Below are positions 8,575 to 17,236 of a stretch of DNA of 64,000 nucleotides, piece by piece; position 1 is the stretch's first letter; each line of letters opens with the position of its first letter. A program made the position numbers and the translations under genes. The stretch is from Flavobacteriia bacterium (lineage in GTDB: Bacteria > Bacteroidota > Bacteroidia > Flavobacteriales > Flavobacteriaceae), in NCBI GenBank assembly GCA_004293165.1, contig RDYL01000002.1, positions 1-64,000 of the forward strand, written 5' to 3'. Under the pieces are notes generated by a model. It was not told where the DNA came from, searched no databases, and worked only from the letters and a program-made list of their open reading frames with translations.

Positions 8575-9863
8575 ACGGATTAATATGGTTTAGAAACGAT
8601 TTGCGCACGATTGACAATCATTCGTTGTGCAATGCTTGTAGAGAAAATGAAAAAATAATGGGTATCTATTGTTTAGATCCAAGACATTTCGAAACAACCC
8701 GATACGGTTTCAAGAAAATAGAAAAATTTAGAACACAATTTCTTCTGGAAACGGTAGCCGAATTACAAGAAAATTTAGCAGAGAAGAACATTACTTTATT
8801 GGTTTATTATGGTTATCCAGAACAATTGATTCCAGAAGTAGCAGCAAAATATCAAATTGATTCAATCTATTTACAAAACGAATGGACGCAAGAAGAAATT
8901 GATTTAGAAAATGAAGTCCGAAATCTAATTCCAGCGGTGAATTGGAAAACTTATTATGATCAATTTTTATTTCATCCTGATGATGTTCCTTATGAAAATT
9001 GGGAGAAAATTCCAGAAGTTTTTACTGAGTTTAGAAAGCAATTAGAAAAGAAAATTCGAGTAAGACCAACCGTTTCTATCACAGCAAAACCGATTTCAAA
9101 TCTAATTGAAGAAAAGACAAGTATTCCAACACTAGAAGATTTAGGATTTGAAGATTTTAAGCAACCGAACAAAACCTCTTTTCCTTTTAAAGGGGGCGAA
9201 AATCAAGCTAAAAAAAGAATCAAAGAATACTTTTGGGACACCAAAAAATTAGCAGTTTATAAGAAAACTCGAAATGGTTTAGTCGGAAAAGATTACAGCT
9301 CAAAACTTTCTGCTTGGTTGGCAAATGGAAGTATCTCGGCACGAACCATTTATTGGGAAGTCCAACAGTTTGAGAAAAAAGTAGTCAAAAACGAAGATAC
9401 GTATTGGTTGATTTTTGAATTGATTTGGCGTGATTATTTCAAATATATTTCGCTAAAACACGACAACAAAATATTCCAATTAAACGGTATTTTACAAAAA
9501 GAATACCATTGGAACCAAAACACAAAAGCCTTCAATCAGTGGACAAACGGGACGACACCTGAACATTTTGTAAATGCCAACATGATTGAATTACAAAAAA
9601 CAGGTTGGATGAGTAATCGCGGCAGACAAAATGTGGCAAGTTATTGGGCAAAAGAGTGGGAACAAGATTGGCGCATTGGTGCTGCCTATTTTGAAAGTAT
9701 GTTGTTAGATTACGATGTTCACAGCAATTACGGTAATTGGATTTACAATGCTGGTGTTGGCAACGACCCTAGAGATAGGAAATTCAACATTAAACGACAA
9801 GCAGAAATGTATGATAGCGATGGAAAATTTCAGAAAATGTGGTTAATTTCTGAATTATTCTAA
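8571..9863 (+). CDS. Cryptochrome/photolyase, DASH type
   Basis: The 430-residue protein has the N-terminal photolyase domain ([16 protein letters not shown], residues 3-18) and the C-terminal FAD-binding domain with [41 protein letters not shown] and [28 protein letters not shown] near the end is typical of CRY-DASH, which repair cyclobutane dimers mainly in single-stranded DNA or act as light sensors. It is coupled to DUF2256 upstream by ATGA and the next photolyase starts immediately after its stop. Confidence 0.92.
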   Translation: MNGLIWFRNDLRTIDNHSLCNACRENEKIMGIYCLDPRHFETTRYGFKKIEKFRTQFLLETVAELQENLAEKNITLLVYYGYPEQLIPEVAAKYQIDSIYLQNEWTQEEIDLENEVRNLIPAVNWKTYYDQFLFHPDDVPYENWEKIPEVFTEFRKQLEKKIRVRPTVSITAKPISNLIEEKTSIPTLEDLGFEDFKQPNKTSFPFKGGENQAKKRIKEYFWDTKKLAVYKKTRNGLVGKDYSSKLSAWLANGSISARTIYWEVQQFEKKVVKNEDTYWLIFELIWRDYFKYISLKHDNKIFQLNGILQKEYHWNQNTKAFNQWTNGTTPEHFVNANMIELQKTGWMSNRGRQNVASYWAKEWEQDWRIGAAYFESMLLDYDVHSNYGNWIYNAGVGNDPRDRKFNIKRQAEMYDSDGKFQKMWLISELF

Positions 9864-11396
9864 ATGAAAACACTTCGATTAGTATTAGGTGACCAACTTA
9901 ATTCGGAACATTCTTGGTTTGATGAAGTCAATCCGAATGTGATATATGTGATGGCAGAAATGCGTCAGGAAACGAATTATGTAAAACATCACATTCAAAA
10001 AGTTGTGGCGTTTTTTATTTCGATGCGAAATTTCTCTGAGCAATTGATGAATAAAGGTCATCAAGTTGTGTATTACAAAATTTCGGACGCAAATAATCCA
10101 CAGAATTTAGAACAATTGATTTTGGATTTGGTTGAAAAGAATAAAATTGAACAATTTGAATACCAATTTCCCGATGAATATCGTTTAGACGAACAATTGA
10201 AATCCATTTGCGAAAAACTTTCCATTCTAACAAAAGCAGTAGATTCCGAACATTTTTATACTTCAAGAAATGAATTAGCGGATTTTTTCAAAGGAAAAAA
10301 ACAACTTTTGATGGAAAGTTTCTATCGTATGATGCGCAAAAAACACGGTATTTTAATGGTCGGCAATCAACCGTTAGATGGTAAATGGAACTTTGATCAT
10401 AACAATCGTAATCAATATAAAAACGAAGTGCCAATTCCGTTTCCTTTGGAATTTCATAAAAATGTGAATGAAATTGTTGCTGAAATTGAAGTAAAAAACA
10501 TCATTGCGTTTGGAAGTATTGATGTAAAAAAATTCAATTGGCCGACTTCAAGAAAGGAAAGTTTGCAATTGATTGATTATTTCTGTGAACATTTGTTGGA
10601 ACATTTTGGCACGTATCAAGATTCATTATTTTCTGGACATAAATTTCTGTTTCATTCGCGTTTATCTTTTGCGATGAATTCAAAAATGATTCGTCCGAAA
10701 GAAGTAGTCGATGCTGTGATTTCGTACTATTATCAAAATCAAGAAACCATTGAATTGGCGCAAGTAGAAGGTTTTGTGCGACAAATTATTGGCTGGCGCG
10801 AATATGTCAGAGGAATTTATTGGAAAGAAATGCCGAATTATTCTAAAATGAACGCTTTAGAAAACTACAACCCATTACCAGAATTCTTTTGGACAGGAAA
10901 AACTAAAATGAAATGCATGCAACATTCGATTTCCCAAAGTTTATCAGAAGCGTATGCGCATCACATTCAGCGATTGATGGTCATTGGAAATTTTTCGTTG
11001 TTAGCACAATTGCATCCTGATGAAGTTGACGCTTGGTATTTAGGCGTTTACATTGATGCGATTGAATGGGTAGAAATGCCAAATACGCGTGGCATGAGTC
11101 AATATGCTGACGGTGGAATTGTGGCTACAAAACCTTATGTTTCTTCCGGAAGTTACATTAATAAAATGAGTAATTATTGTGGGAGTTGTCATTATAATGT
11201 AAAAGATAAATTAGGCGAAAAAGCGTGTCCGTTTAACAGTTTGTATTGGCACTTTTTAGATGAGAAAAAACAACATTTTGCCAATAATCAAAGAATGAGC
11301 ATGATGTTAGCGCTACTAAGAAAAATGAAACCGGAAGAATTAGCAGCTACGAAAGAAAAAGCAATTTCGATATTGGAGGATGTGGAGAGTTTATAA
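9864..11396 (+). CDS. Iron-sulfur (6-4) photolyase, FeS-BCP/PhrB type
   Basis: The 510-residue protein starts with LRLVLGDQLN and has the long linker of the bacterial FeS-BCP class. The four cluster cysteines can be placed: one in TKMKCMQH (about residue 351) and three in NYCGSCHYN and ACPFNSLYW (about residues 440-460). ANTRGMSQYADGG and related FAD-pocket residues are present (MPNTRGMSQYADGG). Family members repair 6-4 photoproducts and carry a 4Fe-4S cluster. The ATG follows the CRY-DASH TAA without a gap, so it is the last gene of the photoprotection operon. Confidence 0.93.
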   Translation: MKTLRLVLGDQLNSEHSWFDEVNPNVIYVMAEMRQETNYVKHHIQKVVAFFISMRNFSEQLMNKGHQVVYYKISDANNPQNLEQLILDLVEKNKIEQFEYQFPDEYRLDEQLKSICEKLSILTKAVDSEHFYTSRNELADFFKGKKQLLMESFYRMMRKKHGILMVGNQPLDGKWNFDHNNRNQYKNEVPIPFPLEFHKNVNEIVAEIEVKNIIAFGSIDVKKFNWPTSRKESLQLIDYFCEHLLEHFGTYQDSLFSGHKFLFHSRLSFAMNSKMIRPKEVVDAVISYYYQNQETIELAQVEGFVRQIIGWREYVRGIYWKEMPNYSKMNALENYNPLPEFFWTGKTKMKCMQHSISQSLSEAYAHHIQRLMVIGNFSLLAQLHPDEVDAWYLGVYIDAIEWVEMPNTRGMSQYADGGIVATKPYVSSGSYINKMSNYCGSCHYNVKDKLGEKACPFNSLYWHFLDEKKQHFANNQRMSMMLALLRKMKPEELAATKEKAISILEDVESL

Positions 11397-11401
11397 ATTT
11401 A

Positions 11402-11475
11402 TTGTCATCTTGAACTTGTTCCAAAATCTATATAATCAAATTATAGAGAAAAACTGAAACAAGTTAAGTTTGATA
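11402..11475. repeat. Degenerate palindromic repeat between convergent genes
   Basis: TGTCATCTTGAACTTGTTCC near 11402 and the inverted GAAACAAGTTAAGTTTGATA near 11456 form an imperfect long hairpin. The sequence is a decayed form of the GTCATGCTGAACT...AGCAT element that also lies within aroA at 16007-16034. It occupies the spacer between the photolyase and arginase-family stops. Confidence 0.5.
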
Positions 11476-11495
11476 TAATAGCTGTAAATTAAATT

Positions 11496-12572
11496 TTACT
11501 TATTAAATTGAATCTTATTTCCAACATTCATTTTTTGAGATTTAGCAAAAACCCCACACATGTGGAACAACATTCTAGCGCCAACGTTTCCATCCCAATC
11601 ATCTTTACCAGGTGCAACCTCAACTAAATCAAATCCGATGATTTCTTTATTAGTTTCTGCTAAGCGACTGAACAAATAAGCGGCTTGTTCAAATGAAAAT
11701 CCGCCTGGAACTGGTGTTCCTGTATTTGGACAAAACCACGAATACATACCATCAATATCAAAAGAAATACATACTTTTTCTGGTAACGAAGCGATTATTT
11801 GATCGCATTGTTGTTGCCAAGTTTTACCTTCGAAAGCTTCTTGTTTTAAATCGCTGTCGGTATGTACTAAAACTCTATCGTTTAAAGCTACTTCAACTTC
11901 TTGCTCACAGAAATCGCGAATTCCAACTTGCACAATTTTTGAAATTTGAGGAATTTGTAACGCGTTATACATAATAGAAGCGTGTGAATACGTAAATCCT
12001 TCATAAGCAATACGCAAATCCATGTGTGCATCTAAATGTAAGATTCCGAAGTTGTCATATTTGGTTGCCAAAGCTTGGTAATAACCTAATGGAGTTGAGT
12101 GATCTCCACCTAATAAAACCACTTTTTTGCCTTTGTGCATCCAATTTAGCGTTTGCTCACGAACAGCTTCTACCATATCTGAACAGGCATAATTGATTTC
12201 TTCCAAATCTTTAGCTAATGAAGGATGGTGATCTAAAATTAATCCACTTTCCAAAGCTTTGATAATTGTCGCAGCTTGTTTTTTAAATTTCTTGGATTTT
12301 TTTCTTAATTCACTAGGAGCTTTATCTAAATAAATGCCTAATTTCCATAATTCAGGAAACTCTTGATGTTTTAAATCTATTTGAAAAGAAGCATTTAAAA
12401 CAGCCTCAGGTCCTTTTGAAGCTCCTGCGCCATAACTTACCGTGACTTCCCATGGTACTGGTATTACAATAATTTCACTTTGTTCTGCCGAAAATGGCAA
12501 ACCAAAAATAGTAGCATCAGATAATCCAGGCTGAGAAGGATCGAAGTTTTCTAAAATTTGTTCTTTAGTCAT
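11496..12572 (-). CDS. Arginase/agmatinase-family ureohydrolase
   Basis: Ureohydrolases cleave guanidino compounds with a binuclear manganese site. The metal motifs GGDHSTPLG, DAHMDLR and SFDID are present, and TGTPVPGGFSFEQ matches the family C-terminal region. Where most members have DIDGLDP, this protein reads DIDGMYSW, so the usual Asp-Pro after the metal pair is absent. I choose ATG 12572 (358 aa): the box at 12607-12599 lies downstream of the ATG at 12620. The substrate (arginine, agmatine or formiminoglutamate) cannot be decided. Its neighbour kynU is on the same strand, but a terminator separates them. Confidence 0.8.
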   Translation of the reverse strand: MTKEQILENFDPSQPGLSDATIFGLPFSAEQSEIIVIPVPWEVTVSYGAGASKGPEAVLNASFQIDLKHQEFPELWKLGIYLDKAPSELRKKSKKFKKQAATIIKALESGLILDHHPSLAKDLEEINYACSDMVEAVREQTLNWMHKGKKVVLLGGDHSTPLGYYQALATKYDNFGILHLDAHMDLRIAYEGFTYSHASIMYNALQIPQISKIVQVGIRDFCEQEVEVALNDRVLVHTDSDLKQEAFEGKTWQQQCDQIIASLPEKVCISFDIDGMYSWFCPNTGTPVPGGFSFEQAAYLFSRLAETNKEIIGFDLVEVAPGKDDWDGNVGARMLFHMCGVFAKSQKMNVGNKIQFNK

Positions 12573-12598
12573 GGCTTTATGAAATTCAATTATTGATT

Positions 12599-12607
12599 GC
12601 AAAGATA
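12599..12607 (-). promoter_or_regulatory. -7 promoter box of the arginase-family gene
   Basis: TATCTTTGC on the minus strand, 26 nt upstream of ATG 12572 and just downstream of the kynU terminator. Confidence 0.6.
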
Positions 12608-12620
12608 GTTTATTTAACAA

Positions 12621-12647
12621 AAAAGCCGAACGAGTTGTTCAGCTTTT
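12621..12647 (-). terminator. Terminator of kynU
   Basis: AAAAGC-C-GAAC, loop GAGTT, GTTC-A-GCTTTT forms a hairpin with one mismatch, followed on the minus strand by TTTTTGTT. It separates kynU from the arginase-family promoter. Confidence 0.6.
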
Positions 12648-12691
12648 CAAAAAAATTAATTTCTTTTTTCTTCATAGTAAAAAGGAAATTA

Positions 12692-13972
12692 TTATTTATT
12701 TAAAATTAAATCTTTTAATATTTGTCCAAAATCATACATGTCTTCAAAAGAACAATAAAATGGGGCTGGTGCCAAACGAATAACATTTGGTTCTCTCCAA
12801 TCGGTTATAACTCCGTTTTTCATTAGTCTTTCAAATAATTCCCTTCCTTGTCCGTGTAAATATACCGATAACTGACAACCGCGTTCATCTTGATTTGACG
12901 GGGTAAGAATTTCAAATTCTGCACCATCTAATTCATTATCTATTTCATGTAAAACAAACTCTAAATAAGCAGTGATAAGATTACGCTTAGCAATTAATTT
13001 ATCCATTCCAACTTCTACAAACATTTCCACCGAAGCTAGATAAGGTGCTAATGATAAAATTGGTAAGTTACTAATTTGCCATCCGTCAGCTCCATGCACA
13101 GGGTCAAAATCAGGTTCCATTTTAAAACGACGCTCTTTATTGTGACCGTACCAACCCGCAAAACGTTTAAGCTCTTTGTCGTTATGATGTTTTTCATGAA
13201 CAAAAAAACCAGAGGCATTTCCAGGCCCAGAATTCATGTATTTATAACTACACCAAGCCGCAAAATCTACATTCCAATCGTGTAAGTCTAATTTTATATT
13301 TCCAGCAGCGTGAGCTAAATCCCATCCAACATAAGCGCCTTGTTTTTGCCCTGCAGCAGTTATGGTTTTCATATCAAACACTTGACCCGTATAATAATTT
13401 ACACCACCTATAAGCACCAACGCTAATTCGCTTCCAACTTCTTCAATTTTAGCCAAAACATCTTCCAAACGAATATTTGCTTCACCTTCTCTCCTTTTAA
13501 TTTCGACTATAGCATCTTTTGGATCAAAACCATGAAATTTTACTTGACTTTGAAACATATATTGATCACTTGGAAAAGCCTTTTCTTCACAAATAATTTT
13601 ATACTTCTTAGGCGTTGGATTATAAAAAGACACCATTAATAGGTGTAAATTAACTGTTAAAGTATTCATTACACCAACCTCAGAAGGCTTTGCTCCTACA
13701 ATTTCACTTAATGGCACAGCAAATCTTTCTTGATAGTCCCACCAAGGTTTGTCTGAATAAAAATGACCCTCTACTGCCATATTTGCCCAATCAGACATTA
13801 CTTCATCTACATACAATTTAGTTCTTTTAGGTTGTAATCCTAAAGAATTTCCTGTGAAATAAATTACCTGTTTTCCGTTTACTTTTGGAAAATGAAATTC
13901 ATCTCTATACGTTCTTAATTCATCATTTGCATCTAAACTTTGTGCAAACTCTCGGGAATTTTTAAAAATCAT
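12692..13972 (-). CDS. kynU: Kynureninase
   Basis: Kynureninase is a PLP enzyme that splits kynurenine or 3-hydroxykynurenine to (hydroxy)anthranilate and alanine. The 426-residue protein has YFTGNSLGLQPK, GWDLAHAAGN and CSYKYMNSGPGNASGFF, which holds the PLP lysine. Length and motifs are normal. It belongs with kmo at 6304-7644 on the same strand; between them sit the plus-strand photolyase operon and the arginase-family gene. Confidence 0.95.
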   Translation of the reverse strand: MIFKNSREFAQSLDANDELRTYRDEFHFPKVNGKQVIYFTGNSLGLQPKRTKLYVDEVMSDWANMAVEGHFYSDKPWWDYQERFAVPLSEIVGAKPSEVGVMNTLTVNLHLLMVSFYNPTPKKYKIICEEKAFPSDQYMFQSQVKFHGFDPKDAIVEIKRREGEANIRLEDVLAKIEEVGSELALVLIGGVNYYTGQVFDMKTITAAGQKQGAYVGWDLAHAAGNIKLDLHDWNVDFAAWCSYKYMNSGPGNASGFFVHEKHHNDKELKRFAGWYGHNKERRFKMEPDFDPVHGADGWQISNLPILSLAPYLASVEMFVEVGMDKLIAKRNLITAYLEFVLHEIDNELDGAEFEILTPSNQDERGCQLSVYLHGQGRELFERLMKNGVITDWREPNVIRLAPAPFYCSFEDMYDFGQILKDLILNK

Positions 13973-14064
13973 TATATTATTGGTTGTTTAGATGGTAAAA
14001 GTAGACAAAAGTTACAAAGCATCAAAACCTTAAATTTTGTTTTTTTTTGATTTCAGTGTATAAA

Positions 14065-14088
14065 AAATCCCGAAATAATTCGGGATTT
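14065..14088 (-). terminator. Terminator of queA
   Basis: AAATCCCGAA and TTCGGGATTT form a perfect 10-bp stem with a 4-nt loop. On the minus strand it is followed by TTTATA, 22 nt beyond the queA stop. Confidence 0.75.
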
Positions 14089-14109
14089 AAATCGTAATTA
14101 AAGAAACAA

Positions 14110-15159
14110 TTAAATAATCAACATAGCGTCTCCATAAGAATAGAAACGATATTTTTCTTTAACAGCTTCTTCGTATGCTTTTTTCATTAAATCATGTCCG
14201 CAAAATGCAGAAATCATCATAAGTAATGTAGATTTTGGTGTGTGAAAATTTGTTATCATACAATCGGCTAAACTAAAATCGTAAGGAGGATAAATAAATT
14301 TATTGGTCCATCCTTCAAAAGGATTTAAAGTTCTTTGAGAAGATACTGAACTCTCCATCGCTCTCATTGCAGTTGTACCAACACAACAAACTTTTTTCTT
14401 TTTAGTTTTAGCGTTGTTAATAATATCACAAGCCTCTTGAGAAATTTTCATTTCTTCAGAATCCATTTTGTGTTTTGATAGATCTTCAACCTCAACAGGA
14501 TTAAAAGTTCCTAAACCAACGTGTAACGTAACTTCTGCGAAATCAATTCCTTTAATTTCTAAACGTTTTAATAAATGTTTTGAAAAGTGTAGACCAGCAG
14601 TTGGAGCAGCAACAGCTCCTTCTTCTTTTGCATAAATTGTTTGGTAACGTTCTGCATCTTCTGGAGTTACTTCACGAGTAATATATTTTGGAATAGGTGT
14701 TTCTCCTAATTCTACTAATTTTTCTCTAAATTCTTCATAAGAACCATCATATAAAAAACGTAATGTTCTTCCACGAGAAGTAGTATTATCAATCACTTCA
14801 GCTACTAACGAATCGTCGTCTCCAAAGTATAATTTATTCCCGATACGAATTTTACGTGCTGGGTCTACTAAAACATCCCATAAACGTTGTTCTGCATTTA
14901 ATTCTCTTAATAAGAAAACTTCGATTCTAGCACCTGTTTTTTCTTTATTTCCGTATAAACGTGCTGGAAAAACTTTTGTATTATTTAAAACCATTACATC
15001 TCCATCATCAAAATAATCGATAACGTCTTTAAATAATTTGTGTTCGATTGTGCCAGTTTTTCTGTTCACTACCATTAAGCGAGATTCGTCACGATTTTCA
15101 GTAGGAAACTCGGCTAGTAGTTCTTCTGGAAGATTGAATTGAAAATGAGATAATTTCAT
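14110..15159 (-). CDS. queA: tRNA preQ1(34) SAM ribosyltransferase-isomerase QueA
   Basis: QueA transfers and isomerises the ribosyl part of SAM onto preQ1-modified tRNA to make epoxyqueuosine. Signatures: [22 protein letters not shown] at the N-terminus (read in parts), [40 protein letters not shown] and the C-terminal [15 protein letters not shown]. The length of 349 aa is normal. It is a single gene with its own promoter and terminator. Confidence 0.95.
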   Translation of the reverse strand: MKLSHFQFNLPEELLAEFPTENRDESRLMVVNRKTGTIEHKLFKDVIDYFDDGDVMVLNNTKVFPARLYGNKEKTGARIEVFLLRELNAEQRLWDVLVDPARKIRIGNKLYFGDDDSLVAEVIDNTTSRGRTLRFLYDGSYEEFREKLVELGETPIPKYITREVTPEDAERYQTIYAKEEGAVAAPTAGLHFSKHLLKRLEIKGIDFAEVTLHVGLGTFNPVEVEDLSKHKMDSEEMKISQEACDIINNAKTKKKKVCCVGTTAMRAMESSVSSQRTLNPFEGWTNKFIYPPYDFSLADCMITNFHTPKSTLLMMISAFCGHDLMKKAYEEAVKEKYRFYSYGDAMLII

Positions 15160-15222
15160 AAATAAAATTTAGAATTTAAAAATTAGCGTTTAGAAGATTA
15201 TTCTACTAAAAACTAATTAGCT

Positions 15223-15231
15223 GCAAATATA
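15223..15231 (-). promoter_or_regulatory. -7 promoter box of queA
   Basis: TATATTTGC on the minus strand, 63 nt upstream of the queA ATG, matches TAnnTTTG. Confidence 0.5.
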
Positions 15232-15299
15232 CGATTATGAAATAGGCGTTGTCAAGTAAAAAGTAGTTTATTTTATTTTAAAAATAAAGTATAAATACC

Positions 15300-15307
15300 T
15301 ATTTTTG
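15300..15307 (+). promoter_or_regulatory. -7 promoter box of tRNA-Pro
   Basis: TATTTTTG ends only 7 nt before the mature 5' end of the tRNA, so transcription would begin at or within a few bases of the tRNA itself. Confidence 0.5.
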
Positions 15308-15314
15308 TTTTATT

Positions 15315-15388
15315 CGGGATGTAGCGCAGCCTGGTAGCGTACTAGCATGGGGTGCTAGGGGTCGCTGGTTCGAATCCAGTCATCCCGA
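15315..15388 (+). tRNA. tRNA-Pro (anticodon GGG)
   Basis: The 74-nt sequence folds as a cloverleaf: acceptor CGGGATG/CATCCCG, anticodon stem CTAGC/GCTAG around loop ATGGGGT (anticodon GGG), T arm GCTGG-TTCGAAT-CCAGT, discriminator A. The 3' CCA is not encoded. It is on the opposite strand to queA and aroA and ends 14 nt from the aroA stop. Confidence 0.95.
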
Positions 15389-15401
15389 CTTTTTTCTAAA
15401 T

Positions 15402-16670
15402 CTATTTTACCAAAACCCCAATTTTCTTTAAATCTTCCCAAAAATCAGGATATGATTTTGAAACCACTTCCGCTTCATTAATTTTTATTGATACTTTCAA
15501 AGCTAAAGGTGCAAATGCCATCGCCATTCTGTGGTCTTGATAGGTATTTATAGCTATATTTTCGTTGATGTGAGTTGATGGCTTTAAATGTAATGATTCA
15601 TTCGTTACTACAACAACTCCACCCAACTTAGTTAGTTCTGTTTTTAAAGCTTCTAATCGGTCGGTTTCTTTAATTTTTAACGTATGTAAACCATATAAAT
15701 CACAACCCAATCCTAATCCAAAACAAGTTACTGCAATGGTTTGAGCAATATCCGGGGAATTGTTTAGTTGCGAATTGAGAGTTGAGAGTTGAGAGTTATG
15801 CACTCTTTCTTTTGAAATTATGATTGAATTATCGTTATTAAAAGTAGTTTCAACTCCAAAATCCTTATAAATTTCAATCAAAGCACAATCACCCTGTAAG
15901 CTGTTTTTTTTATAACTTGAAAGTGTAACTTGATAACCTATCTCAGATAAGGCAACAATTGAATACCAATAGGATGCAGACGACCAATCAGACTCAACTG
16001 TTAATCGAGATGCTGAAACGAGTTCAGCATGACAAACCGTAATTTTATTTCCAACAAATGAAGTTTCAACACCTATTTCATTTAGTAAAGCCAAAGTCAT
16101 TTTAATGTATGGAATTGACGTTATTTCTCCTTCAAGAGTAAGTTCTAAACCTTTTTCGAGTTTGGGAGCAATTAACAATAATGCCGAAATATACTGACTA
16201 CTTACATTGGCTGGAAGCGATACTTTGTTTTGGGTGATTTTTTTTCCTTTAATTCGAATCGGTGGAAATCCTTCATTTTCTTCATAAGTAATTTCTGCTC
16301 CTAACTGAATTAAAGCATCAACTAAAATTTTTATTGGGCGTTCTTTCATTCGGCCAGAACCTGTTAAAACAACTTCCGCCACGTCGGACAAGTCTTTACC
16401 TTCTTGGATAGCAAAAAAAGCAGTTAAAAATCGCATTGCTGTTCCCGCGTGATGAACGTCAATAAGTTCCGAGTTCCGAGTTCCGAGTTCCGAGTTTTGC
16501 AATGCTTTCATCATAACTTCTGAATCATCAGAATTAGAAGTGTTTTCTAAAATCAGATTAGGATATAAAGCTTGCAACAATAGCAATCTATTGGTTTCAG
16601 ATTTTGAACCGGTAATTTGAAGTTTCGAGCTTCGAGTTTCGAGTTTCGAGTTTTTTAAAAGTAAATTCAT
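15402..16670 (-). CDS. aroA: 3-phosphoshikimate 1-carboxyvinyltransferase (EPSP synthase) with repeat insertions
   Basis: EPSP synthase joins shikimate-3-phosphate and phosphoenolpyruvate in the shikimate pathway. Active-site motifs are intact: GSKSETNRLL, HAGTAMRFLT, TGSGRMKERPI, SSQYISALLL, DWSSASYW, KETDRLEAL and YQDHRMAMAF. The gene is odd because four repeat elements are read through. Heptamer arrays encode residues about 6-17 (NSKLETRSSKL), 57-69 (NSELGTRNSEL) and 290-302 (NSQLSTLNSQL). A palindromic element encodes about residues 212-221 (CHAELVSAS). Total length, 422 aa, is still close to the E. coli enzyme, so the arrays appear to occupy variable loops. It follows the mazG-like gene on the same strand. 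Confidence 0.93.
   Translation of the reverse strand: MNLLLKNSKLETRSSKLQITGSKSETNRLLLLQALYPNLILENTSNSDDSEVMMKALQNSELGTRNSELIDVHHAGTAMRFLTAFFAIQEGKDLSDVAEVVLTGSGRMKERPIKILVDALIQLGAEITYEENEGFPPIRIKGKKITQNKVSLPANVSSQYISALLLIAPKLEKGLELTLEGEITSIPYIKMTLALLNEIGVETSFVGNKITVCHAELVSASRLTVESDWSSASYWYSIVALSEIGYQVTLSSYKKNSLQGDCALIEIYKDFGVETTFNNDNSIIISKERVHNSQLSTLNSQLNNSPDIAQTIAVTCFGLGLGCDLYGLHTLKIKETDRLEALKTELTKLGGVVVVTNESLHLKPSTHINENIAINTYQDHRMAMAFAPLALKVSIKINEAEVVSKSYPDFWEDLKKIGVLVK
15766..15800. repeat. Heptamer array inside aroA (AGTTGAG)
   Basis: Five 7-bp units: AGTTGCG, AATTGAG, AGTTGAG, AGTTGAG, AGTTATG. On the aroA strand the core unit CTCAACT has no stop in any frame and encodes NSQLSTL. Confidence 0.85.
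16007..16034. repeat. Palindromic element inside aroA
   Basis: ATGCTGAA-ACGAG-TTCAGCAT forms an 8-bp stem. On the aroA strand it encodes CHAELVSAS, a peptide that recurs in predicted proteins of many Bacteroidota because the element is dispersed in their genomes. A decayed copy lies at 11402-11475. Confidence 0.75.
16465..16499. repeat. Heptamer array inside aroA (AGTTCCG)
   Basis: Four exact AGTTCCG units and a fifth, AGTTTTG, make 35 bp. The coding-strand unit CGGAACT is stop-free and encodes the seven-residue period NSELGTR. Confidence 0.9.
16621..16655. repeat. Heptamer array at the aroA N-terminus (AGTTTCG)
   Basis: Units AGTTTCG, AGCTTCG, AGTTTCG, AGTTTCG, AGTTTTT, five in all. It covers aroA codons about 6-17, before the conserved ITGSKSETNR. 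Confidence 0.88.
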
Positions 16671-16678
16671 ATTTTAAT

Positions 16679-16712
16679 TATGACTGAAAACTGAAACTGA
16701 AAACTGTGAACT
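16679..16712. repeat. Heptamer array between mazG-like gene and aroA
   Basis: On the minus strand: AGTTCAC, AGTTTTC, AGTTTC, AGTTTTC, AGTCATA. One unit has six bases. It begins at the mazG-like stop codon and ends 8 nt before the aroA ATG. Confidence 0.75.
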
Positions 16713-17037
16713 ACTTAAGTTTTTCATTATTATGATGTCTATCGTGATCGCGTTTGGTTTTTAAATCCATCTTTTTATCAAATGCCGCTTGCAAATCTAC
16801 TCCTGTTTGATTGGCTAAACACAAAACCACAAAAACAACATCGGCCAATTCTTCACCTAAGTCTTTGTTTTTATCAGACTCTTTTTCTGATTGTTCACCA
16901 TAACGGCGCGCGATAATTCTGGCTACTTCACCTACTTCTTCGGTTAGTTGTGCCATATTGGTTAATTCATTGAAGTAACGAACACCATATTCTTTAATCC
17001 AATTATCGACTTCTTGTTGGGAATTTTTTAGGTTCAT
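16711..17037 (-). CDS. MazG-like nucleotide pyrophosphohydrolase
   Basis: The 108-residue protein has the all-alpha NTP-PPase core: QLTEEVGEVARII (EExxE, about residues 30-42) and KDLGEELADVVFVVLCLA (ExxxD, about 61-78). Such proteins hydrolyse non-canonical nucleoside triphosphates. It is part of the rsgA-dtd-membrane protein-mazG-aroA run, and its first 35 nt overlap the preceding small gene. The following heptamer array starts at its stop codon. Confidence 0.88.
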   Translation of the reverse strand: MNLKNSQQEVDNWIKEYGVRYFNELTNMAQLTEEVGEVARIIARRYGEQSEKESDKNKDLGEELADVVFVVLCLANQTGVDLQAAFDKKMDLKTKRDHDRHHNNEKLK

Positions 17038-17236
17038 ATTTTTTTTTATCTGTTTTATTTCTATTTAAAAAAGGAATTCTATAAACTTGCAGAAACCCCA
17101 TAAACAATCCAAAAAACAATGCTTGTACTACAAATCTAATAGTTTCTAACTTTACTTCCATAAAATAAATTATAACACTATAAAGCACTGTGTTTATAAG
17201 TGATATAATTAAAAATCTGATTAGCTTTTGTTTCAT
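17003..17236 (-). CDS. Small membrane protein of unknown function
   Basis: The 77-residue ORF has two hydrophobic segments (about residues 7-24 and 34-50) and a basic C-terminal tail, KKYEPKKFPTRSR. No family is recognised. Its ATG follows the dtd TAA directly, and its end overlaps the mazG-like start by 35 nt. That tight spacing supports a real gene, although the overlap is long. Possible role unknown. Confidence 0.6.
   Translation of the reverse strand: MKQKLIRFLIISLINTVLYSVIIYFMEVKLETIRFVVQALFFGLFMGFLQVYRIPFLNRNKTDKKKYEPKKFPTRSR

Noticed and set aside
15766..16712. Possible CRISPR array because of regular repeats
   Set aside because: Units are 7 bp in direct tandem without spacers; there are no cas genes.
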